DNA of 64,000 bases, from contig NZ_AP031500.1 in NCBI RefSeq assembly GCF_042847215.1, forward strand, positions 3,162,001 through 3,226,000, written 5' to 3'. The translations under genes and the position numbers were made by a program. The notes below the pieces were generated by a model that worked only from the letters and a program-made list of their open reading frames with translations, had not been told where the DNA came from and did no database searches. Below are positions 54,385 to 62,253 of this stretch, in pieces; positions within the stretch are counted from its first letter, which is position 1; every line of letters starts with the position of its first letter. Source of the stretch: Gilvimarinus japonicus (lineage in GTDB: Bacteria; Pseudomonadota; Gammaproteobacteria; Pseudomonadales; Cellvibrionaceae).

Positions 54385-55761
54385 GTGGCGCGCGCCACCC
54401 TTAAGGCTCGGCTGCTGATTGGCTCGCTATTGGTATTGCCAGTGGTGCTTATAATCGCCGGGGTCGCGCTCGATCGCGCCTACCGCAATAGCCTGGAGGC
54501 CGCCGAACAAGTGCGGTTAGAGCGCTACTTTTATTTACTGTTTAGTCTGGCTGAGCTTAGCCCAACCCACAACGGCGTGCACCTAGAGCTACCCGAGACA
54601 CTTATAGAGCCCGACCTTGAGCAGAACACCTCAGGCATTGCCGCGTTTGTGTACAACACGCACAGCCATCTAGTCTGGCGCTCCAACTCCAGCCGCCTAC
54701 TCAGTCCCGCACCGGGCTTTGCCGATTTTTCGCCTCAGTGGCGCCCCGGCCAAATGCACTTTCGGCGCAGCAAGATCGGTACCGATCACTACTTTTTTGC
54801 ACAATTTGACACTTTATGGGAAGACGATCGCGGCATTACTCACCCATTCCGTTTTGCCATACTGCACGACACCGACAGCTTTCGGCTCGCCCTAGCCGCC
54901 TACCGCACCCAACTATGGCAGGGGCTGGGGCTGGTCGCGCTGGCGCTGCTCGCCACTCAAGTACTATTGACCGGCTGGGCCCTTGCACCTTTGGCCCGCT
55001 TGGCGCAGTCTTTGGGTTTAATGCGCAGCGGCGCCAGCCAAACGCTTATAGGCCATTATCCGCGCGAGATTCAACAAGTGGTCGACAGGCTGAATGAAGT
55101 ATTATCGCGTGAGACCCAACTGCGCGCGCGCTATCGCAACCGGGTTAATGATTTAGCCCACAGTCTAAAAACACCGCTGGCGGTACTCAAAGCCACCAGC
55201 GACAGGGAAGACTATCAACAACACGTTAATCAACAGGTGGAACGCATGGAAAAAGTCGTCCGGTACCAACTGCAAAAAGCGGTAAGCGAGCACGCCGGTA
55301 GTGGCTCACAAATACCGCTACGGCTAACGCTTGAGCGCCTAGCCGATTCGCTTAAGAAAATTTACCGGGACAAAGGTTTAAGTATCAATCTCGACGTACC
55401 CGCCGATATCGCGTTTATCGGCGACGAGGAAGACTTAATGGAGTTGGCCGGCAACTTATTGGACAACGCATGCAAGTACGGCGACGGCACAGTAACCGTG
55501 ACCGCGCACCTAAGTGATCAATTACTTACCATGCAAGTGGACGACAACGGCCCGGGCATCACCGACACTATGCGCAACAGCTCGATGGAGCGCGGCAAGC
55601 GACTTGACACCGCTATGCCCGGCCAAGGTATCGGGCTGGCGGTGTGCGCCGACATCGCCTGCAACTATGGGGGCAAGTTGACTATCGGCCACTCACCGTT
55701 GGGCGGCGCCCGCTTTGAACTGGCACTACCCGGCGCCACACTCGCCTCCCCATCACCCTAA
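54385..55761 (+). CDS. PhoQ-like sensor histidine kinase
   Basis: The protein has an N-terminal membrane helix (LLIGSLLVLPVVLIIAGVAL), a periplasmic domain of about 145 residues (roughly 32-175) and a second membrane helix (LGLVALALLATQVLLTGWAL). A HAMP-like segment and the HisKA box DLAHSLKTPLAVL follow, with His259. The ATPase domain shows GNLLDNACKYG, DDNGPGI and GQGIGLAVCADIA. The layout and the DLAHSLKTPL motif resemble PhoQ. The start is a GTG at 54385, two bases after the regulator's stop. The signal sensed is unknown. Confidence 0.9.
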   Translation: MARATLKARLLIGSLLVLPVVLIIAGVALDRAYRNSLEAAEQVRLERYFYLLFSLAELSPTHNGVHLELPETLIEPDLEQNTSGIAAFVYNTHSHLVWRSNSSRLLSPAPGFADFSPQWRPGQMHFRRSKIGTDHYFFAQFDTLWEDDRGITHPFRFAILHDTDSFRLALAAYRTQLWQGLGLVALALLATQVLLTGWALAPLARLAQSLGLMRSGASQTLIGHYPREIQQVVDRLNEVLSRETQLRARYRNRVNDLAHSLKTPLAVLKATSDREDYQQHVNQQVERMEKVVRYQLQKAVSEHAGSGSQIPLRLTLERLADSLKKIYRDKGLSINLDVPADIAFIGDEEDLMELAGNLLDNACKYGDGTVTVTAHLSDQLLTMQVDDNGPGITDTMRNSSMERGKRLDTAMPGQGIGLAVCADIACNYGGKLTIGHSPLGGARFELALPGATLASPSP

Positions 55762-55776
55762 CGGGCAGTGCTAATG

Positions 55777-56808
55777 TTAAACGTAGCCGTCGGGGTTATT
55801 GCTCTGCCAGCGCCAACTGTCCTGCATCATCTGCGCTAAGTCTCGCTCGGCACGCCAACCAAGCGCCTCGCAGGCAAATGCCGGGTCGGCATAACACTGT
55901 GCAATATCTCCCGGGCGACGGGGCAATACTTTATAGGCAAGGGTTTTGCCGCACGCCTGCTCAAACGCGCGCAACACCTCTAATACCGAGCAGCCAATAC
56001 CGGTACCAAGGTTATAAGCGCGACAGCCAGGCGGCAGCGGCAGCGATCTAGTTAACGCCGCCACATGACCGGCCGCCAAATCCACTACATGAATATAATC
56101 GCGCACGCCCGTACCATCGGGGGTCGCGTAATCATCGCCAAACACCTGCAAAAACGGGCGCTTACCCACCGCTACTTGTGCCACGTAGGGCACTAGATTA
56201 TTAGGAATACCCGACGGGTCTTCACCGATACGGCCGCTCTGGTGCGCGCCCACTGGGTTAAAATAACGCAACAGCGAGATATTCCAGCCCGACTCCGGAG
56301 CGGCGGCCACATCCTCCAGCATTTGCTCGATCATTAACTTACTGCGGCCGTATGGGTTGGTGGCACTGCGGGGAAAGCTTTCGTCGATAGGTACGCTGGC
56401 CGGATCGCCATACACGGTTGCCGATGAGCTAAAAATTAAATTCCGTACCCCGGCCTCGGCCATCGCCTCGCACAAGGTTAAAGCGCCAGCGACGTTATCG
56501 CGGTAATACGCTAAGGGGATTTGTGTCGACTCACCCACGGCTTTTAAACCGGCAAAGTGCATCACAGCTTGAATATTATGCCGCGCAAACACATCCGCTA
56601 AAGTAGCACTGTCATTAATATCCAGCTCGTAAACCGTTGGTCGCACACCGGTTATCTCGGCAATGCGATCTAACACCAGCGGCTTGCTGTTGCAAAAATT
56701 ATCGACAATCACCGGTGTAAAGCCCGCTTCAATCAACGCCACACAAACATGGCTACCTATGTAGCCGGCGCCGCCGGTCACTAACACCTCTGTATCCTGC
56801 GGGGACAT
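55777..56808 (-). CDS. galE: UDP-glucose 4-epimerase
   Basis: GalE interconverts UDP-glucose and UDP-galactose for LPS, exopolysaccharide and galactose use. The NAD-binding TGGAGYIGSHVCVALIEAG and the catalytic SSSATVYGD and YGRSKLMIEQ (Tyr-x3-Lys) motifs are present, as is GTGVRDYIHVVDLA. The longest frame starts with a GTG at 56817, but the ATG at 56808 has GGAG eight bases upstream and is better, giving 343 residues. It converges on the sensor-kinase gene with 15 bases between the stops and is separated from the upstream porin gene by a terminator. Confidence 0.95.
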   Translation of the reverse strand: MSPQDTEVLVTGGAGYIGSHVCVALIEAGFTPVIVDNFCNSKPLVLDRIAEITGVRPTVYELDINDSATLADVFARHNIQAVMHFAGLKAVGESTQIPLAYYRDNVAGALTLCEAMAEAGVRNLIFSSSATVYGDPASVPIDESFPRSATNPYGRSKLMIEQMLEDVAAAPESGWNISLLRYFNPVGAHQSGRIGEDPSGIPNNLVPYVAQVAVGKRPFLQVFGDDYATPDGTGVRDYIHVVDLAAGHVAALTRSLPLPPGCRAYNLGTGIGCSVLEVLRAFEQACGKTLAYKVLPRRPGDIAQCYADPAFACEALGWRAERDLAQMMQDSWRWQSNNPDGYV

Positions 56809-56883
56809 AAGCCGCACTCCTTAGCCTAACTATAGAGACGGGATTATCGCATATTGCCAATACCAAGGGAGGCGGAAAAGTAC

Positions 56884-56916
56884 AGACAAAAAAAGGGGCA
56901 AACCGAAGTTTGCCCC
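56884..56916 (-). terminator. Rho-independent terminator downstream of the TorF-type porin gene
   Basis: On the minus strand GGGGCAAAC pairs with GTTTGCCCC across a TTCG loop, closed by C-G, the extra-stable UUCG tetraloop, and is followed by seven T residues. It lies about 75 bases after the porin stop and 76 bases before the galE ATG, so it separates the two transcripts. Confidence 0.93.
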
Positions 56917-56990
56917 GACAGCTTCATGCTCGCTGTGATATCTGTTAAGCGGAACAGATTTTTTGTCTGGCTTGCTTAAAATTCACATAC

Positions 56991-57674
56991 TTAGAATTCG
57001 ATAGGCAAACTCAGGGAAACAACCACTTTGGCATCTTCATCTACTGTGCCATCGACATCATCGACCGGAATACCCAAGGTAAAACTCAGGTTGTCGTTAA
57101 ACGAGTAACCCAAATCTACGTGCGAGTAATCATCTTCGTGCAAACCGTAAGTTACACTGAACTTGTCAAAAGTTGCACCTATAGTGGCATACCAATACTC
57201 ATCCAAATCTGCCACACCGTGATAGTAGGTCAAAGCAACAGGACCAAATCCCACGGAGCCAACAATTTCAGTTAAATCGCCAATATCTGGAGAGCCATCG
57301 ATAATCACTTCGTTACCGGCGTCATCCAAGTATGTCTCATTCGGCGCGCTGGGGTAGTTGTAGTTCCATACACTGATGTCGTAGCTAAAGCTGCCCGCTT
57401 CACCGCCGTAACCTACGTACAAATCGTACTCGGTCCCCTCAGACGCATCACCAGAAGAAGCCCACACACCACCGTACAAACCGCCCGTGCTAACGGTTAA
57501 GTCACCTGAAATAGCCGGATCGCCATTACCCAAGTCATAACCGCGCCAGTAGTACATGTTGGCTGCCCCCACCGATGCCGATACTTCAGCATTGGCAACC
57601 GGTGCAAACGCGCTCAAAGCAAGGGTTGACGCGGCAACGGCACTAGCCAGTACTTTTTTGTTAATCATCTTCAT
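56991..57674 (-). CDS. TorF family putative outer-membrane porin
   Basis: This 227-residue protein has a clear signal peptide (VLASAVAASTLALSAFAPVANA) and then alternating aromatic beta-strands ending with a C-terminal LSLPIEF, with terminal Phe, the BAM recognition signal. The start VSASVGAANMYYWRGYDLG is characteristic of the TorF/Gcw_chp family. The pattern YDLYVGYGG and WNYNYPSAP also fit. Family members are small outer-membrane barrels of unclear substrate. The ATG has AGAGGA upstream, and a strong terminator follows the gene. Confidence 0.88.
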   Translation of the reverse strand: MKMINKKVLASAVAASTLALSAFAPVANAEVSASVGAANMYYWRGYDLGNGDPAISGDLTVSTGGLYGGVWASSGDASEGTEYDLYVGYGGEAGSFSYDISVWNYNYPSAPNETYLDDAGNEVIIDGSPDIGDLTEIVGSVGFGPVALTYYHGVADLDEYWYATIGATFDKFSVTYGLHEDDYSHVDLGYSFNDNLSFTLGIPVDDVDGTVDEDAKVVVSLSLPIEF

Positions 57675-57940
57675 GAAATCTTCCTCTAGTTTCTAATGGC
57701 AACTGTTTTTTAAGGTAGCTCCCGATTCTGTCGCAGGAGTCCCGTAGCCGTCGATAGCACACCGATACAGCTTGCGATGCTAATAGCGAAGACCGCGCCA
57801 ACTTGTAATTTCACTTAGAAATCATAGAGATAGAAGATTTCACGGGCAGCCAGAGCAAACCTTAGCAACCACCCAAGCACCAAGCCTGTGCATTTATTAA
57901 AGCGGCGCGATAGGCACAGCACCAATATAGCGCACCACCA

Positions 57941-58822
57941 TTACCTATGCTTTGGGTGGCGCCGAAATGGCAATAAATCGAGGTAGAGGACCAGCGCGCA
58001 AAACACCAATGCCGTCCCTATAAGCGCTTCGGTACTCAAGCGCTCACCCGCCAATAGTGCGCCGCTGCTCAGGGCCAGTATCGGCGTTATTAAGGTAATC
58101 AAGGACACCACCGAGGGCGACAAACGCGACAGCACAAAAAAGAACAGCGTAAAGCCCAGCAGAGAACCGCACAGTGCTAAATAGACAATGGCCGCCACCG
58201 CTTGGGTGGGCAACGCCGGCATGGGCGCATCGGCCAGCCACCAAAATGCAAGCAACCCGGGCATAGCAAACAACAGCGAGCCAGTGGTCTGGTTAAACGC
58301 ATCGACGCTAGTGCGCTGCGCTTTTAACAGCACGCTACTGGTCGAGAACAACACACACGAACCCAAAATTCCGGCAATGCCTATGGCCGCCCCCTCATCC
58401 AGCGCCAACTGACTGCGAAAAATCACCCCCAGCCCTAGCACTGCCAACACCAACGCACATAAGCGCTGCCGGTTAAACGGATTATCTTTAAGGATAAAGG
58501 CAGACAACACACCCGTTACAAACGGCGACAACGCAAAAATCACGGCAATTAACCCCGAGGGAATAAACTGCGCCGAGTAATACACCAAAGGCATATTGGG
58601 AAAGATACCGAGCGAGGCAAATAAATACACCCAGACAGCCCCCGGGCGATCAAACAAGCGCCGGCCAAGCAGCGCGTTAATCACCAGTGCCACCACCAAC
58701 GCCAGCAGCATGCGCGACAACACCGCCGCCATAAAATGGCCCGAACCGTTGCTCCAGACAATGGCGAGAGGCGTGGTGCCCCAAATAAGCACCACAAGAA
58801 TATAGGCGATCAGTACCGGCAT
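57941..58822 (-). CDS. DMT superfamily (EamA) transporter
   Basis: This 293-residue integral membrane protein has ten predicted helices arranged as two EamA repeats: the first begins VLIAYILVVLIWGTTPLAIVW, the second near IAGILGSCVLFSTSSVLLKAQ. EamA proteins export metabolites such as amino acids, drugs or nucleotides, but the substrate is not visible. It begins at an ATG at 58822. It is preceded on the same strand by the hairpin terminator at 58895-58927, so it is transcribed on its own. Confidence 0.9.
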   Translation of the reverse strand: MPVLIAYILVVLIWGTTPLAIVWSNGSGHFMAAVLSRMLLALVVALVINALLGRRLFDRPGAVWVYLFASLGIFPNMPLVYYSAQFIPSGLIAVIFALSPFVTGVLSAFILKDNPFNRQRLCALVLAVLGLGVIFRSQLALDEGAAIGIAGILGSCVLFSTSSVLLKAQRTSVDAFNQTTGSLLFAMPGLLAFWWLADAPMPALPTQAVAAIVYLALCGSLLGFTLFFFVLSRLSPSVVSLITLITPILALSSGALLAGERLSTEALIGTALVFCALVLYLDLLPFRRHPKHR

Positions 58823-58894
58823 GGTTTTTCCCTCACAGTAAAAGCCGCCCCGTCCATCGGCGCGACGTACCGCAAAACCACCAAAGCCTTAAAC

Positions 58895-58927
58895 GAAAAA
58901 AGGCCGCAGTGGAGTGCTGCGGCCTTT
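58895..58927 (-). terminator. Rho-independent terminator of a small minus-strand transcript
   Basis: AAAGGCCGCAG (58899-58909) pairs perfectly with CTGCGGCCTTT (58917-58927) across a 7-base loop; on the minus strand it is followed by more T residues. No long minus-strand gene lies upstream before cca, so it must end a small RNA or the short ORF at 59082-59159, or antisense transcripts of cca. Confidence 0.85.
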
Positions 58928-59081
58928 AAGAAACAAAGTGTTGTTAATCTAGCTTTAACATCTACTCACCTGCTCTTTAACACCGCAACAGCTCGCCGCA
59001 ACCGCTAGCCAGACTCGGCGCAGTGCAATACAGACGGGGTTTGCGATCAACAAGTGCAACATAAACAACATCACAAATAGA

Positions 59082-59159
59082 TTAAGCGTTTAACTCTACC
59101 TTCAAGGGACGCGGCAAACAAGCATAAAACGCGCATTTCGTTAAGAAATTGTCTACCAT
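59082..59159 (-). CDS. Possible 25-residue small protein or leader peptide
   Basis: On the minus strand GGAGG lies exactly five bases before an ATG, which opens 25 codons (MVDNFLTKCAFYACLPRPLK, then VELNA) and ends at TAA. About 155 bases further on, a strong terminator closes the unit. I do not recognise the peptide; it has two cysteines and no membrane segment. It could be a small protein, an mRNA-like small RNA or chance. The region also holds the candidate cca promoter on the opposite strand, so transcription of one could affect the other. Confidence 0.35.
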   Translation of the reverse strand: MVDNFLTKCAFYACLPRPLKVELNA

Positions 59160-59176
59160 GGACGCCTCCGTATAAA
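59149..59176 (+). promoter_or_regulatory. Candidate sigma-70 promoter of cca
   Basis: TTGTCT at 59149-59154 and TATAAA at 59171-59176 are separated by 16 bases and point to cca, whose ATG is at 59196, giving a very short leader. No strong Shine-Dalgarno precedes that ATG. Confidence 0.45.
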
Positions 59177-59195
59177 CCAATGAGCAACCGACGTA

Positions 59196-60437
59196 ATGCA
59201 AGTGTATTTAGTGGGCGGCGCCGTGCGCGACAAACTGCTAGGTTACCCCTACCACGAGCGCGACTGGGTGGTGGTAGGCGCCACCCCCGAGGCAATGCTC
59301 GCCCAAGGCTTCACTCCGGTGGGCAAAGACTTTCCCGTATTTTTACACCCAAACACCAAAGAGGAATATGCCCTCGCCCGCACCGAACGCAAAACCGCCC
59401 CTGGCTACACCGGCTTTGCCTTTCACGCGAGCCCAGACGTCAGCCTAGAAGACGATTTGATTCGGCGCGATCTCACCATCAACGCCATTGCCGAAGACGA
59501 ACAAGGCAGACTATCTGACCCCTTTAATGGCGCGCAAGATATTCGCGATAAAAAACTGCGGCATGTCTCTGACGCCTTTAGTGAAGATCCGGTACGCATC
59601 CTGCGCACCGCCCGCTTTGCCGCGCGCTATCACCACTTAGGTTTTACTGTCGCCGAGTCGACCATGGCCCTGATGCACGCCATGGTCGAGGACGGTGAAG
59701 CCGATCATTTAGTCGCCGAGCGCGCTTGGAAAGAAATGTCGCGCGCGCTGGGCGAGCGCAATCCCGAGGTGTTTTTTACCCTACTAAAAACCTGCGGCGC
59801 TCTGGCTAAAATATTACCCGAACTCAACCGACTGTTCGGTGTACCGCAACCGCCCGAGCATCATCCAGAAATCGATACCGGCGAACACAGCTTAATGGTT
59901 TTGCAACAAGCGTGTCGGTTATCGACCGACACCTGTGTGCGCTTTGCCGCCTTGGTGCACGATTTAGGTAAAGGCGAGACACCGCCGGACAAATGGCCCC
60001 GCCACATTAACCACGAGCAATTGGGTCTACCGCTTATTAAGACGCTGTGTAAACGGCTTGCAGTGCCCAACGATTGCCGCGACTTGGCACTCCTGGCCGC
60101 GCAGTTCCACACCCACGTGCACCGCGCCTTTGAGTTGCGCCCGGCCACAGTGCTAAAACTGCTAAAGCAAACCGACGCGCTGCGTCGCCCCGAACGGTTT
60201 GCACAGCTGTTATTAACCTGCGAGGCAGACTCCCGTGGTCGCACTGGGTTTGAGGCGCGAGATTACCCACAACCTGGCTACTTACATCGCGCGCTGGAGT
60301 TGTGTCAAACCGTAGACGTAAAAGCGTTAGTTGCAAAGGGTTACCAAGGTGCCGAGCTAGGCGCCGCCATTGATGCCGAGCGACTACAAAAGCTCGAGGC
60401 GTTAAAACAGCAAACAGATAAGGAACGACAAGCATGA
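59196..60437 (+). CDS. cca: Multifunctional CCA tRNA nucleotidyltransferase
   Basis: Cca adds or repairs the CCA 3' end of tRNAs and, in this long form, carries an HD domain with phosphohydrolase activity. The N-terminus YLVGGAVRDKLLGYPYHERDWVVVGATPE is the class II nucleotidyltransferase site, RRDLTINAIAEDEQG and DPVRILRTARFAARYHHLGF follow, and the HD motif is in FAALVHDLGKGETPPDKWPRH. The 413-residue length matches E. coli Cca. Its stop overlaps the folM-like start (ATGA). Confidence 0.96.
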   Translation: MQVYLVGGAVRDKLLGYPYHERDWVVVGATPEAMLAQGFTPVGKDFPVFLHPNTKEEYALARTERKTAPGYTGFAFHASPDVSLEDDLIRRDLTINAIAEDEQGRLSDPFNGAQDIRDKKLRHVSDAFSEDPVRILRTARFAARYHHLGFTVAESTMALMHAMVEDGEADHLVAERAWKEMSRALGERNPEVFFTLLKTCGALAKILPELNRLFGVPQPPEHHPEIDTGEHSLMVLQQACRLSTDTCVRFAALVHDLGKGETPPDKWPRHINHEQLGLPLIKTLCKRLAVPNDCRDLALLAAQFHTHVHRAFELRPATVLKLLKQTDALRRPERFAQLLLTCEADSRGRTGFEARDYPQPGYLHRALELCQTVDVKALVAKGYQGAELGAAIDAERLQKLEALKQQTDKERQA

Positions 60438-61174
60438 GCGAACCCGTGGTATTAATCACCGGTGGTGCTCGCCGCATCGGCGCGGCCACCGCACGCGGCT
60501 TACACGCCAAAGGCTGGCGCGTTATCGTGCATTATCGCAGCTCGAGCCGCGCGGCCGAACAGCTCATCGGCGAGCTTAACCAGCAGCGCGCGAACTCGGC
60601 GCGGGCGTTAGCCGCCGATCTGACACAACTCGATGATGTCGGGTCATTAGCGCACGCGGCTATTAATGAGTGGGGACAGCTCGATGCGTTAATCAACAAC
60701 GCCTCTACTTTTTATCCTACCCCTATCGGCAGCGCGACTGAACAACAGTGGGATGACCTGATTGGCAGCAACCTAAAAGCGCCGTTTTTTCTCGCGCAGC
60801 ATTTGTGCGAGGCGCTAACAAAAACATCGGGCGCCATCATTAATATCGCCGACATTCACGCCGACCGACCACTGAGTGAACACTCCTTGTACTGTATCGC
60901 CAAGGCCGGCAACGTTATGCTAACCAAATCATTAGCGCGCGAGCTTGCCCCCGGGGTGCGAGTAAACGGCGTAGCCCCCGGCGCCATTATGTGGCCAGAG
61001 GACAGCGCCGAATTAAGCGATACCGCAAAAGCAGCCATTGTTGATAAAATTGCGCTAAAACGGGCTGGTGCTGCCGACGATATTGCCCGTACTATTGATT
61101 TTTTACTGAACGATGCACCTTATATTACCGGCCAAATTATCGCTGTGGATGGCGGCCGAACCCTCAGCAACTAA
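60434..61174 (+). CDS. folM: Pteridine reductase (FolM-like SDR)
   Basis: This short-chain dehydrogenase has the N-terminal motif TGGARRIG, with the Arg of the TGxxxRxG type found in FolM and PTR1 pteridine reductases. The catalytic Tyr and Lys are in LYCIAKAG, and an Asp (NIADIHADR) lies 13 residues before the Tyr, the same spacing as the Asp-Tyr pair of PTR1. It would reduce dihydromonapterin or dihydrofolate with NADPH. Its ATG overlaps the cca stop. folK and folB are encoded near the window end, which fits a folate/pterin role, although on the other strand. Confidence 0.87.
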   Translation: MSEPVVLITGGARRIGAATARGLHAKGWRVIVHYRSSSRAAEQLIGELNQQRANSARALAADLTQLDDVGSLAHAAINEWGQLDALINNASTFYPTPIGSATEQQWDDLIGSNLKAPFFLAQHLCEALTKTSGAIINIADIHADRPLSEHSLYCIAKAGNVMLTKSLARELAPGVRVNGVAPGAIMWPEDSAELSDTAKAAIVDKIALKRAGAADDIARTIDFLLNDAPYITGQIIAVDGGRTLSN

Positions 61175-61204
61175 CTCGCTACACGCAAGGCTAAGGATAC
61201 CACT

Positions 61205-62170
61205 ATGATAAAAACCCTCCGACTCACAACCGATGGTCAAACACAGTACGGCGGCGTCGAGCAGATAGACGCTTGGCGTGCAGACGACAGTGGTTACCTG
61301 TGGATTGATATCGAAAGTGAAAATATCGAAGATGAGAAAGCGCTGCTATTAGCCCAGGGCTGCCACCCTCTCGCCATTGAGGACGCACAGCGCAAACGCC
61401 ACCCACCCAAAACCGAAACCTTCGACAATCAAGTGCTGATTCTGTATCGCGGCATTACGGATTTTGACGAAGAGCTAAACGTCAGCCAGGTACCCATCGC
61501 ACTGTTTGCTGAAGAGCGCTGCTTAATCAGCATTCACCAGGGCCGCTCAATCAGTATCGAGAAAAACTGGAACAACCCAGATATCGACTTACTGCGCCAA
61601 CCGGCGCTGCAAGCGGTGCGAATCATGCACTACTCTGTAGGCCGCTACTTAGAGGCGGTTCTCACCTTTGAGGCCCGCATTAACGATCTTGAAGACATGA
61701 TGCAAGAGCGCCCCAATGACGAACTAATGCGCTCTTTAATCGCCTTTAAATCGCGGTTGCGCAAACTAAAGCGTACCTTCAATTATCATGAGCGCGTCGC
61801 AACCACACTACTGCATGAAACACCGGATGTGTTTGCACAACAATCCCCCGACATCGGCCACGCTCTGCAAGATTTATTTGATCGTTGCGAACGCGTTAAC
61901 AGCCTTTCCGCCATGTACTATGAAATCTGTGGCGATCTTATTGAGGGTTATTTATCGCTGGCATCGCACACGCTAAACAACACTATGCGAGTGCTTACGG
62001 TAATTACAGCGATTTTTGTTCCCCTGACGTTTGTCGCGGGCATTTACGGCATGAACTTTGACTACATCCCCGAGCTGCACTACCGCTATGGTTATTTTAT
62101 CGCCATGGGATTGATGGCAACCATGGGTGTGGCCTTGCTGGGGCTGTTTAGAAAGCTGCGCTGGTTATAA
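61205..62170 (+). CDS. CorA-family magnesium/divalent cation transporter
   Basis: The C-terminal end has two membrane helices (VLTVITAIFVPLTFVAG, then YFIAMGLMATMGVALLGLF) joined by the diagnostic loop YGMNF, the CorA selectivity motif. The large N-terminal cytosolic domain (WIDIESENIEDEKALLLAQGCHPLAIEDA and LRKLKRTFNYHERVATTLL) forms the funnel. At 321 residues it is normal for CorA/ZntB relatives. It probably imports Mg2+, though Co2+ or Zn2+ transport is possible. It lies 30 bases behind folM in the same direction. Confidence 0.92.
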   Translation: MIKTLRLTTDGQTQYGGVEQIDAWRADDSGYLWIDIESENIEDEKALLLAQGCHPLAIEDAQRKRHPPKTETFDNQVLILYRGITDFDEELNVSQVPIALFAEERCLISIHQGRSISIEKNWNNPDIDLLRQPALQAVRIMHYSVGRYLEAVLTFEARINDLEDMMQERPNDELMRSLIAFKSRLRKLKRTFNYHERVATTLLHETPDVFAQQSPDIGHALQDLFDRCERVNSLSAMYYEICGDLIEGYLSLASHTLNNTMRVLTVITAIFVPLTFVAGIYGMNFDYIPELHYRYGYFIAMGLMATMGVALLGLFRKLRWL

Positions 62171-62183
62171 TAAAAAGCTACAT

Positions 62184-62222
62184 TAACAATACGGCCTATA
62201 AAACCCGCTGGCCGTATTGTTA
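62184..62222. repeat. 13-bp perfect inverted repeat downstream of the corA-like gene
   Basis: TAACAATACGGCC (62184-62196) and GGCCGTATTGTTA (62210-62222) form a perfect 13-bp stem with a 13-base loop. It starts 14 bases after the corA-like stop and lies upstream of the next gene. No U-tract follows, so it may be a weak terminator, mRNA-stabilising hairpin or protein site. Confidence 0.75.
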
Positions 62223-62253
62223 AGAGCCAAAAAAACTCTAAACGTGGCCCACT

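Larger units (their letters stand above)
58823..59195. other. Spacer of about 370 bases between the exporter gene and cca, holding a small minus-strand unit
   Basis: Besides the cca promoter candidate (plus strand) this gap holds a minus-strand Shine-Dalgarno plus short ORF (59082-59159) and a minus-strand terminator (58895-58927), which together look like a small independent transcript. The remaining sequence shows no recognised RNA family. Confidence 0.5.

Noticed and set aside
56941..56964. TCTGTT-AAGCGG-AACAGA hairpin followed by TTTTTT on the plus strand
   Set aside because: Only six base pairs, and no plus-strand gene lies upstream to be terminated; the true terminator here is the minus-strand one at 56884-56916.
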